From Chlamydiota bacterium (lineage in GTDB: Bacteria; Chlamydiota; Chlamydiia; Chlamydiales; JAJFMK01), in NCBI GenBank assembly GCA_021772215.1, contig JAJFMK010000024.1:1-11288 (forward strand): a DNA stretch of 11,288 nt, in the 5' to 3' direction. Below the pieces are notes generated by a model that saw only the letters and a program-made list of their open reading frames with translations, ran no database searches and had not been told where the DNA came from. Positions 1-5,638 of the stretch are shown here, in pieces. The first letter of the stretch is position 1. Each line of letters starts with the position of its first letter. The translations under genes and the position numbers were made by a program.

Positions 1-54
1 CCATCATTAAAAATTAGCTCTCGGAATAGATAGCTTGGGTATCCAAATCCCTAG

Positions 55-336
55 AAGCCCTCTCCACACCTTAATTGTGGTACGAGCAGAGGAACCCTTA
101 ATCGGGAGAAGCCTTCTGCTTTAGCTGAGGGAGTATTCACAGCGGCATTTACAGTCATGGCAATTGCAGCCGTAGCGATCGGCACAACTGCCGTTCTCTT
201 TGCTCGCTACGCCTGGAATAAATGTTTTGCTACATCTGCAGAAACCAGTCCCCCACTACAAAATCGTGCCCAGCAGATGAATTCTAATAGTGGAATTTGT
301 AGCAGAATCAGAGATCTTTTTAGGTCCAGAAGCTAA
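55..336 (+). pseudogene. Remnant-like reading frame with one transmembrane segment
   Basis: This frame is open from a stop at 52-54 to a stop at 334-336 but has only one plausible start, an ATG at 157, which would give 59 residues. That ATG has no Shine-Dalgarno sequence and falls inside the hydrophobic stretch. Upstream codons in the same frame still read like protein (LNREKPSALAEGVFTAAFTV), so the true N-terminus seems lost. Frame 2 is open from 11 to 121 and reads IVVRAEEPLIGR over the same bases, so a frameshift near 100 could once have joined the two frames. The hydrophobic segment runs through VMAIAAVAIGTTAVLFARYAW and is followed by a tail rich in Ser, Gln and Arg, as in a single-pass membrane protein. 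I do not recognise the family. It could also be a short intact gene or chance. Confidence 0.3.
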
Positions 337-351
337 CTAGTTCGTCCTCTC

Positions 352-368
352 CACCTAAGACAAAACCG
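352..368 (+). repeat. Short direct repeat, copy 1 (junction copy)
   Basis: The 17-base stretch cacctaagacaaaaccg matches 1001-1017 with one difference (a/g at the ninth base). Here it runs directly into the tail of the cyclotransferase-like gene. At 1001 it lies in the intergenic region well before the intact gene. This makes it the likely left border of a deletion. Confidence 0.6.
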
Positions 369-426
369 TGAGTTTGGCTTTCTCAAGTGGTACATCGAGA
401 AGATCGATCAGCACAAAAGTCGGTAG
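367..426 (+). pseudogene. 3' fragment of a gamma-glutamylcyclotransferase-like gene
   Basis: The fragment encodes REFGFLKWYIEKIDQHKSR and then a TAG stop. It is a near copy of the C-terminus of the intact protein at 1161-1598, with two amino-acid differences (Pro to Leu, Glu to Asp). The frame upstream reaches a stop at 334-336 and has no start codon, no YGS substrate loop and no other part of the domain, so it cannot make a functional enzyme. The break coincides with the short repeat at 352-368, so the 5' body was probably removed by a deletion between short similar sequences. Confidence 0.75.
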
Positions 427-438
427 CCCCATTACTTC

Positions 439-453
439 CCCCAAGTCTTGGGG
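439..453. repeat. Palindrome after the gene fragment (degenerate copy)
   Basis: ccccaag-t-cttgggg is a perfect 7-bp inverted repeat around one central T. It corresponds to the longer 11-bp palindrome at 1606-1628, but here the flanking stem positions have decayed. It has no T-run, so it is a poor intrinsic terminator by itself. Confidence 0.55.
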
Positions 454-459
454 AGGAGC

Positions 460-488
460 TTGAACTTTTGTAAAAACCACCCTATAAT
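460..488 (+). promoter_or_regulatory. Sigma70-type promoter for the small gene at 514
   Basis: A TTGAAC -35 box (460-465) and a perfect TATAAT -10 box (483-488) are 17 bases apart. Transcription would start near 495, leaving a leader of about 19 bases that includes a purine-rich aaaagg before the ATG. It starts exactly where the upstream repeat ends. Confidence 0.7.
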
Positions 489-513
489 ACTTGTATTAAC
501 CAAAAGGCCAACT

Positions 514-870
514 ATGGTAGCAGCGGCTCAAAACCATCTTAGCATTCCTCAAGACCGCTATGGGACTAATGGGATTAAGGTAGGCAATACAATCTATGAA
601 GTGCTTTATAATACAGAAAAGTGGCACAGAAGGAACAATTGCGGCAAGGCGAGTTATGAAGCTCGTTACGACTTATCCACAGACAGGGTAGTCGTCTTAA
701 ATTCATCTGATTTACCTCCCAATATCTTAAAACAAATTCTTGACACTGGAAACTATCTTCTCGAGGGTAGGTTACCCACTGTCTGTCCAGAGCGAGACCC
801 TTCAGGGAATTTACTGGTTCAATTAACCATTGGCCATTACGTACCCTCTGCATCAGACTTATTTGCGTAA
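514..870 (+). CDS. Small hypothetical protein, paralogue of 1671-2045
   Basis: This encodes 118 residues of unknown function. I chose the ATG at 514 over an upstream TTG (448) because 448 lies inside the palindrome and before the promoter, and because 514 matches the start of the paralogue. An aaaagg stretch about six bases upstream may be the ribosome-binding site. Hand alignment with 1671-2045 is ungapped over about 112 residues with some 46 identities (about 41%). Shared points are a HLSIPQ/YLHIPQ segment near residue 10, a YDL...VVVLNSS core, a G-LP-VC motif and a final DLF. No signal peptide or membrane segment is visible. A 92-codon frame on the opposite strand (575-853) is treated as a shadow, since the paralogy supports this strand. 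The gene appears to have its own promoter. Confidence 0.75.
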   Translation: MVAAAQNHLSIPQDRYGTNGIKVGNTIYEVLYNTEKWHRRNNCGKASYEARYDLSTDRVVVLNSSDLPPNILKQILDTGNYLLEGRLPTVCPERDPSGNLLVQLTIGHYVPSASDLFA

Positions 871-884
871 AGCCCCAACCGCCT

Positions 885-899
885 TCACCTCTTAGGTGA
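885..899 (+). terminator. Small hairpin after the gene at 514-870
   Basis: TCACCT-ctt-AGGTGA is a perfect 6-bp stem starting 14 bases after the stop and followed by tatcgtttta. It could act as a weak terminator. The ccttcacct at its left side recurs at 997-1005 within the short direct repeat region. The rest of 871-1083 shows no gene-like frame, RNA gene or other motif I can support. Confidence 0.35.
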
Positions 900-1000
900 T
901 ATCGTTTTACCTAGTTCATTTATACCCTTTCTTTCACTATAGAACTATTCGACATGTAGCGGTTAGACAAAAAAATCTATCTTAGCTTACAATGTACCTT

Positions 1001-1017
1001 CACCTAAGGCAAAACCG
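1001..1017 (+). repeat. Short direct repeat, copy 2 (intact-context copy)
   Basis: cacctaaggcaaaaccg matches 352-368 with one difference. The base context ccgagag (1015-1021) resembles ccgtgag at 1538-1544 inside the cyclotransferase-like gene. Recombination between two such sites would give the junction seen at 352-372. Confidence 0.6.
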
Positions 1018-1083
1018 AGAGTAACATAAATCCTTTTCGCTCTATCAATCTGAACGTTTGCCTATCTCTCCGTATCGTCCTGC

Positions 1084-1108
1084 TGTCCCGTTAGGGACAT
1101 AATTTTTT
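1084..1108 (+). terminator. Hairpin with T-run before the cyclotransferase-like gene
   Basis: TGTCCC-gtta-GGGACA forms a perfect 6-bp stem with a 4-base loop (1084-1099), followed after three bases by six Ts (1103-1108). This fits an intrinsic terminator insulating the gene at 1161 from upstream transcription. Short palindromes with a gtccc/gggac stem also occur as dispersed repeats in some genomes, so it might instead be one member of such a family. Confidence 0.5.
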
Positions 1109-1109
1109 A

Positions 1110-1138
1110 TTCAAAAGCAGAATTATATCTATTTAAAT
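1110..1138 (+). promoter_or_regulatory. Possible weak promoter for the cyclotransferase-like gene
   Basis: TTCAAA (1110-1115) and TTAAAT (1133-1138) are 17 bases apart, each matching four of six consensus positions. A start near 1145 would leave a leader of about 16 bases with a good ribosome-binding site. The area is very AT-rich, so chance matches are likely. Confidence 0.25.
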
Positions 1139-1160
1139 TTTTTAATTGCGGAGAAGATCT

Positions 1161-1598
1161 ATGAAACAACCCAAAATCCCCGTCTTTTTTTACGGGTCAT
1201 ACATTAATTTTGATGTCCTCAAAGAGGTCGACATCATTCCGGAGCGCTACCAAGTCGCCAAGCTCTACGGCTACGACCTTTCCATTCAGCCGCTTGGGAA
1301 TATCTTCCAAGCGGAAGAGAAGTGTGTCTATGGAATTGTTGTGGAGGCAACTCACCCTGAGCTGAACCGCCTCTATACGGAGCATGCGGAAAAGAAGCTA
1401 GGCGGTATCTACCTTCCGGAGGCTGTCCTTGTTCAAACTAATGGCGGCGACTGGATGCCCGCCATGACCTACATTTCTCATGATATGGCAAAAATGCAGG
1501 CGGACAACGCCTATGTTGAACGCATTGCCAAGCCAGCCCGTGAGTTTGGCTTTCCCAAGTGGTACATCGAGAAGATCGAGCAGCACAAAAGTCGGTAG
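1161..1598 (+). CDS. Gamma-glutamylcyclotransferase-fold (AIG2-like) protein
   Basis: This encodes 145 residues with the N-terminal substrate-loop motif FFYGSY (residues 9-14) typical of the gamma-glutamylcyclotransferase/AIG2-like fold. The second half (LGGIYLPEAVL at 80-90, YVERIAKPAREFGFPKWYI at 118-136) matches a bacterial subgroup I recall with the same conserved C-terminus. The fold's classical enzymes release 5-oxoproline from gamma-glutamyl compounds. The Glu expected in an LDxxEG-like motif is not obvious, since the matching region reads LNRLYTEHAE, so activity and substrate are uncertain. The ATG at 1161 is preferred over a TTG at 1146 because ggagaag precedes it at good spacing. 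It looks cytoplasmic, with no signal peptide. Its last 20 codons are duplicated at 367-426. The small gene at 1671 follows but has its own promoter. Confidence 0.85.
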   Translation: MKQPKIPVFFYGSYINFDVLKEVDIIPERYQVAKLYGYDLSIQPLGNIFQAEEKCVYGIVVEATHPELNRLYTEHAEKKLGGIYLPEAVLVQTNGGDWMPAMTYISHDMAKMQADNAYVERIAKPAREFGFPKWYIEKIEQHKSR

Positions 1599-1630
1599 CC
1601 CCATTCCCTCCCCAAGTCTTGGGGAGGGGG
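1538..1630 (+). repeat. About 93-bp direct repeat, downstream copy (gene tail plus palindrome)
   Basis: This is the intact-context partner of 366-459: the end of the cyclotransferase-like gene, its stop codon and the perfect palindrome. The offset between copies is 1172 bases up to the single length difference just before the palindrome. Confidence 0.85.
1606..1628 (+). terminator. Strong GC-rich palindrome after the cyclotransferase-like gene
   Basis: ccctccccaag-t-cttggggaggg is a perfect 11-bp inverted repeat around a single T. As RNA it would fold into a stem of about 10 bp with a tight 3-base loop, starting 7 bases after the stop codon. There is no run of Ts after it (ggttgtctctatt), so it may be a weak or atypical terminator, a 3'-end stabiliser or a DNA-level element. 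The -35 box of the next gene starts three bases later. Confidence 0.55.
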
Positions 1631-1660
1631 TTGTCTCTATTAGTTAATTAAGGCTATAAT
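1631..1660 (+). promoter_or_regulatory. Promoter for the small gene at 1671
   Basis: TTGTCT (1631-1636) and a perfect TATAAT (1655-1660) are 18 bases apart. The expected start near 1667 is only about four bases before the ATG at 1671, so the mRNA would be essentially leaderless. No Shine-Dalgarno sequence is present. Confidence 0.65.
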
Positions 1661-1670
1661 CTTCAATATT

Positions 1671-2045
1671 ATGACTGCAGAGATCCACAATTATTTACAT
1701 ATCCCTCAAAGCCACCATGGTACGATGGGAATTAGAACAGGCGAGATTGTATACTTAGGCCTACAGAACACTTATCAGAAACATCTCTTAGACGGCGTTG
1801 ATAAGGATAGTTATGATTGTAAATATGACTTAACATCTCGCCGCATCATTGTCTTAAACTCTTCAGGGCTTTCTCTTGATGCGTTAAAGGTAATTCTTGG
1901 AAGCTTAACGTACCCTCCTGGAGGCTATCTACCTAAGGTTTGTGAAAACCGTGAATCTGATGGGAATTCATCCATTGAGTTGACTCTTGACCGGCCAGGT
2001 CAACGGATCGACCTCTTTCGCAGGGATCCGCCACACACCACCTGA
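1671..2045 (+). CDS. Small hypothetical protein, paralogue of 514-870
   Basis: This encodes 124 residues of unknown function. It aligns without gaps to the 118-residue protein at 514-870 at about 41% identity. Conserved features are YLHIPQ near residue 8, a GTMGI turn, YDL...RRIIVLNSS, G-YLPKVC and a C-terminal DLF. It adds a short charged tail (RRDPPHTT) missing from the paralogue. It has no signal peptide or membrane helix, and I recognise no known domain. The ATG lies only ten bases after a perfect TATAAT box and lacks a ribosome-binding site, so translation from a leaderless transcript is likely. Near the 3' end the bases 1987-2003 form an almost palindromic TTGACC/GGTCAA pair within coding sequence, probably incidental. 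Having two diverged copies suggests selection to keep the family. Confidence 0.75.
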   Translation: MTAEIHNYLHIPQSHHGTMGIRTGEIVYLGLQNTYQKHLLDGVDKDSYDCKYDLTSRRIIVLNSSGLSLDALKVILGSLTYPPGGYLPKVCENRESDGNSSIELTLDRPGQRIDLFRRDPPHTT

Positions 2046-2132
2046 ATCAGTCGGTATCTATCATCTGAGGCGGGTGGATTTACCTTTTCAACCCCTAGTT
2101 TTTTATATCACTAGCCGCTAAACTGTTAGGTT

Positions 2133-3470
2133 ATGGCCGTCAACCTTGACTATCTCTCTGTTAGTCAGCTTACATCGCTTATAAAGAAGACCCTTGAGGG
2201 GAGCTTTCCTGCTGTGGCGATTCAGGGAGAGATCAGCAACTTAAAGGTCCAATCTTCGGGGCATATCTATTTTACTTTGAAGGATAGAGATGCGGCAATC
2301 TTTTGTGCCTGCTTTCGAGGCTACGCTGCGCAGCTAAAAGCTCTGCCAAAAGAGGGCGATCAGGTGAGGATTCAGGGCGAGATCAACGTCTATCCGCCAC
2401 GGGGCAACTATCAGCTGATTGTGAAGAGGCTAGAGCCAATCGGTGTGGGAGAGCTTCTAATCAAGTTTCAGGAGCTCAAAGCGAAGCTAGAGCGATTCGG
2501 CTGGTTTGCCAAGGAGAGAAAAAGAGCTCTACCTAGATTTCCTAAGCGCATTGGCGTGGTGACCAGCCCAACAGGCGCTGTCATTCGCGACATCATCCAT
2601 GTTTTGGATAGAAGGGTGGGGAAGTTCCATCTCGTCTTAAACCCAGTGAAGGTGCAGGGGCCTGGCGCCGCTGAAGAGATCGCCGCCGCCATTGGACAAT
2701 TTAACAAATACAAGTTAGCCGACGTCTTGATTGTTGGCCGTGGAGGCGGAAGCTTTGAGGATCTCTTCTGCTTTAGCGAAGGGGTCGTCGCGCGCGCTAT
2801 CTATGAGAGCCAAATTCCGGTAATCTCGGCCGTCGGCCATGAGACCGACTTTGCCATCTCGGACTTTGTGGCAGACCTAAGAGCGCCCACCCCTTCGGCA
2901 GCAGCTGAAATTGTGATGGGCGAGACGGCGCAGATGATGCAGTGGCTGCAGAAGGCGCGGGTTAGCCTCGACAATCAGCTTATCTACCAGATCAACCATC
3001 TCAAAACGCAGCTACTTCGCTTCGCGAAACATCCGCTATTGAGCGACCCTTATGCGCTGCTCGGGATGCGGCACCAAAGGCTCGATGAGTTCAAAAATGG
3101 GATTGAACGGGCACTGCTCTATCGGCTTAAAAATCAAAAAGTGCAGTTAGATGGACTGAGACGAACGCTAGAGTCGCGAAATCCAAGGGCGGCGATCCAT
3201 GAAAAAAGGATACTTCTCACCTCTCATCAAAAAAATTTAAAGTTGGCACTCAAACGCATCCTGGAGCACTCTTTGATACGCTTTAAACATCTAACAAGTT
3301 CACTCGAGGCGGTGCGCCCTGAGAAGATCTTAAGCCGCGGCTATGCGATCCTCTTTTCCCAAAAGGAGAAATCGGTTATAAGTGAGGTCTCAAAGCTTCA
3401 ATCCGGTCAATTGATCGTTGCTAAAGTATCCGATGGCGAAGCGACCCTACAAGTAGTGAAAAATGACTAA
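2133..3470 (+). CDS. xseA: Exodeoxyribonuclease VII large subunit
   Basis: This is the large catalytic subunit of exonuclease VII, which works with several XseB subunits to degrade single-stranded DNA from both ends in DNA repair. The 445 residues match the family length. Residues 1-105 form the N-terminal OB-fold, with the typical start YLSVSQLTSLIKKTLEG and QGEISN. The nuclease domain follows, with RD at 152-153, GRGGGS (202-207), the SAVGHETDF segment around 232-240 and APTPSAAAE (251-259). A long helical, coiled-coil-like stretch (about 265-400) and the conserved ILSRGYAIL near the C-terminus complete it. The ATG at 2133 is preceded by a weak agg only two bases away. A weak possible promoter is TTTACC (2079-2084) with TATATC (2104-2109), spacing 19. 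The last eight bases overlap xseB, so translation is probably coupled. Confidence 0.97.
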   Translation: MAVNLDYLSVSQLTSLIKKTLEGSFPAVAIQGEISNLKVQSSGHIYFTLKDRDAAIFCACFRGYAAQLKALPKEGDQVRIQGEINVYPPRGNYQLIVKRLEPIGVGELLIKFQELKAKLERFGWFAKERKRALPRFPKRIGVVTSPTGAVIRDIIHVLDRRVGKFHLVLNPVKVQGPGAAEEIAAAIGQFNKYKLADVLIVGRGGGSFEDLFCFSEGVVARAIYESQIPVISAVGHETDFAISDFVADLRAPTPSAAAEIVMGETAQMMQWLQKARVSLDNQLIYQINHLKTQLLRFAKHPLLSDPYALLGMRHQRLDEFKNGIERALLYRLKNQKVQLDGLRRTLESRNPRAAIHEKRILLTSHQKNLKLALKRILEHSLIRFKHLTSSLEAVRPEKILSRGYAILFSQKEKSVISEVSKLQSGQLIVAKVSDGEATLQVVKND

Positions 3471-3711
3471 AGAAACATTTAATTTTGAAAAATCATTCAG
3501 CCGCCTCGAAGAGATCCTCGACAAGATGAGCAGCGAGAAGATCTCTCTTGATGATTCGATCAAACTCTACGAAGAGGCGGATGGTCTGATCAAAGGCTGC
3601 TCGAAGAGGCTTAGTGACGCTGAGAAGAAGGTGGAGAAGCTCTTAAAGACACGCGATGGCGAGCTTGAGCTAGACGAGGGAGGCGATCCGCTTAGTGAAG
3701 AATACAACTGA
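3463..3711 (+). CDS. xseB: Exodeoxyribonuclease VII small subunit
   Basis: This encodes 82 residues, near the usual 70-85 for XseB, the small helical subunit that wraps along the XseA coiled coil and is needed for exonuclease VII activity. The pattern FEKSFSRLEEILDKMSSEKI, then LDDSIKLYEEAD and a final amphipathic helix with AEKKVEKLL, is diagnostic. The acidic tail (DGELELDEGGDPLSEEYN) is ordinary for the family. It starts at an ATG inside the xseA 3' end (aaaaatgactaa arrangement) and its own end overlaps dxs by 17 bases, so all three are probably translated from one message. In Escherichia coli xseB is also close to dxs, with ispA in between, so the association extends beyond chlamydiae. 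Confidence 0.96.
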   Translation: MTKETFNFEKSFSRLEEILDKMSSEKISLDDSIKLYEEADGLIKGCSKRLSDAEKKVEKLLKTRDGELELDEGGDPLSEEYN

Positions 3712-5638
3712 GATCACGCCAACTCCTCTTCTTGATGCCATCAAGGAGCCACAGGACCTCAAAGGTCTAAGCCTACAAGACCTTAAAAAGCTCTCTGCAG
3801 AAATTCGTCAACATATCATCGAAGTGCTCTCTAGCACCGGAGGTCACCTCGGCTCCAACCTAGGCAGCATCGAGCTGACCCTCGCCCTCCACGCCGTCTT
3901 TAACTCTCCTACCGATAAGTTCATCTGGGACGTAGGCCATCAATCATATACGCACAAGCTGATCACAGGCAGAAAAGAGCTCTTCCCAAAGATCCGTCAG
4001 TTTAAGGGTCTCTGCGGCTTTACCCACCCTAAAGAATCGCCCCATGACCACTTTCACGCCGGCCACGCGGGCGCTGCCCTCTCACAGGCGCTCGGCGTTG
4101 CGACAACGCGTGATCTGATAAAGCAAGATGAGTATGTTGTTCCCGTCATCGGCGATGCCACCCTCACCTGCGGCGTCTCTTTAGAAGCGCTCAACAACAT
4201 CCCCAAAGACTTAAAGCGCTTTATCGTCATACTAAACGACAATGCGATGTCGATTTCAGAAAATGTCGGGGCGATCACACATATCCTAAGCCGCCTTCTC
4301 AACAACCCCACGACGAGCAAGCTGCAGCATGATATCGGCGCGCTGATCGAAAAATTTCCCACATGCGGCGCGGCCCTGTCGCGTCAGGGACATAAGTTGG
4401 CAGAATCGCTCAAAAATATGGTGAGCCCCGCTCCCTTCTTTGAGCAGTATCACCTCTCCTATATCGGCCCTGTCGATGGCCACGACCTCGGCAAATTGAT
4501 CGCCACATTGGATGCTGTGAAACATCTCGACTGGCCCGTTGTTGTCCATGTCATGACGAAAAAGGGTCTTGGTCTCCAAGAGGCACTCGACAAGCCCAAC
4601 ATCTATCACGGCGCGAAGCCTTTCGATAAGATCACAGGAAAATTTATCGGGGGAGCAAAAAAACCCACCTTCCCCAAACTCTTTGGTAACCATCTTCTTA
4701 AGATGGCAGAAAAGGACTCGAGCATCGTCGCTGTCACACCTGCCATGAGTCTCGGCTCCTGTCTAGATCCGATGATGAAAGCGTTTCCCAACCGCTGCAT
4801 CGACGTCGGCATCGCCGAATCGCACTCGATCACCTTCGCGGGGGGCTTAGCTCACGGAAAGAAGATGAAGGTTGTCGCCTCGATCTACTCCACCTTCCTA
4901 CAGCGCGCTCTTGATAACCTCTTCCATGACGTCTGTCTTCAAGAGCTCCCTGTTGTTTTCGCAATCGACCGCGCCGGAATCGCCGGCGGTGATGGCGCCA
5001 CACATAATGGCATCTACGACATCGGCTTCCTTAACGCCATGCCCAACATGGTGATTACACAGCCAAGAGATGGCCAGCTTCTCAAAGAGCTGATGGAGTC
5101 CGCCTTCTCCTGGGGCCGCCCCACAGCAATTCGCTACCCCAACCTCCCCACCGATGAGGGAGAGGCGCCGGTTAAAACACGCAAGCTGGGCCGCGGTGAG
5201 CTGCTAGCCAAAGGAAGCGACCTTCTGATTGTCGCTCTTGGCCATATGTGCGAAACTGCAATGGAGCTTCAGAGCCGTTTGAAAGATTATGGCGTCAACG
5301 CCTCCGTTTTAGATCCGATCTTCGTCAAACCGCTCGATACCGACCTCCTCTGCGATCTCCTCACGACGCACACGAAGATCGTCACGATTGAAGAGCACTC
5401 TTTGAGCTGCGGCCTCGGCGCTATCCTTAACCACTTCCTCATGCAAAATGGCTACCAGGATGTCTCAGTTGTCAACTTTGGTATCCCTGAAACTTTCGTC
5501 GAGCAGGGCTCTCACAAAGAGCTGATGAATGAGCTCGGTTTAAGCTCCGATAAAATTTTGGAGAGGATTGTTCTCTCCTTTAACTACAAAAAGAGGACGC
5601 ATGAGAGTTGCTCTCTTTCTCAATCACACCAAGCCTGA
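3695..5638 (+). CDS. dxs: 1-deoxy-D-xylulose-5-phosphate synthase
   Basis: This thiamine-diphosphate enzyme condenses pyruvate and glyceraldehyde 3-phosphate to DXP, the first step of the MEP isoprenoid pathway and also a source for thiamine and pyridoxal. The 647 residues are slightly longer than usual. Visible motifs are STGGHLGSNLG (47-57, with the active-site His51), WDVGHQSY (78-85), the ThDP/metal motif GDATLTCG (153-160) with NDN at 181-183, DVGIAESHS (370-378, catalytic Glu375), YSTFLQRALD (398-407), the DGATHNG loop (433-439, His437) and C-terminal transketolase sequences. GDA replaces the usual GDG and PAMSLGSC replaces the usual glycine-rich segment. I recall both from chlamydial Dxs. 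The start is GTG at 3695, about 11 bases after agggagg, with no in-frame ATG near. The 3' end overlaps nadK by 38 bases. Confidence 0.96.
   Translation: MKNTTEITPTPLLDAIKEPQDLKGLSLQDLKKLSAEIRQHIIEVLSSTGGHLGSNLGSIELTLALHAVFNSPTDKFIWDVGHQSYTHKLITGRKELFPKIRQFKGLCGFTHPKESPHDHFHAGHAGAALSQALGVATTRDLIKQDEYVVPVIGDATLTCGVSLEALNNIPKDLKRFIVILNDNAMSISENVGAITHILSRLLNNPTTSKLQHDIGALIEKFPTCGAALSRQGHKLAESLKNMVSPAPFFEQYHLSYIGPVDGHDLGKLIATLDAVKHLDWPVVVHVMTKKGLGLQEALDKPNIYHGAKPFDKITGKFIGGAKKPTFPKLFGNHLLKMAEKDSSIVAVTPAMSLGSCLDPMMKAFPNRCIDVGIAESHSITFAGGLAHGKKMKVVASIYSTFLQRALDNLFHDVCLQELPVVFAIDRAGIAGGDGATHNGIYDIGFLNAMPNMVITQPRDGQLLKELMESAFSWGRPTAIRYPNLPTDEGEAPVKTRKLGRGELLAKGSDLLIVALGHMCETAMELQSRLKDYGVNASVLDPIFVKPLDTDLLCDLLTTHTKIVTIEEHSLSCGLGAILNHFLMQNGYQDVSVVNFGIPETFVEQGSHKELMNELGLSSDKILERIVLSFNYKKRTHESCSLSQSHQA

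Larger units (their letters stand above)
366..459 (+). repeat. About 94-bp direct repeat, upstream copy (gene tail plus palindrome)
   Basis: Positions 366-433 match 1538-1605 at 66 of 68 bases. The similarity continues through the palindrome centred on ccaagtcttgg, with one single-base length difference and a few substitutions, and fades near 460. Beyond that the sequences resemble each other only in promoter layout and in the encoded proteins. The repeat therefore holds the last 20 codons of a gene plus the hairpin after it, and stops at the -35 box of the next promoter. Confidence 0.85.

Noticed and set aside
448..513. N-terminal extension of the small gene at 514 from a TTG codon
   Set aside because: The TTG lies in the palindrome and ahead of the promoter's -10 box, and the extension has no counterpart in the paralogue.
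575..853. 92-codon reverse-strand frame over the small gene
   Set aside because: The forward frame is supported by paralogy with 1671-2045, so the reverse frame is a shadow.
871..1083. Hidden RNA gene or transfer RNA in the spacer
   Set aside because: I found no cloverleaf, T-arm-like sequence or known RNA motif, only short hairpins and the 17-base repeat.
1987..2003. TTGACC/GGTCAA palindrome as an operator site
   Set aside because: It lies in the coding 3' end of the small gene, with no promoter nearby, and is short enough to be chance.
337..2045. Insertion sequence or other transposon as the cause of the duplication
   Set aside because: No transposase or integrase frame and no terminal inverted repeats with target duplications are visible.
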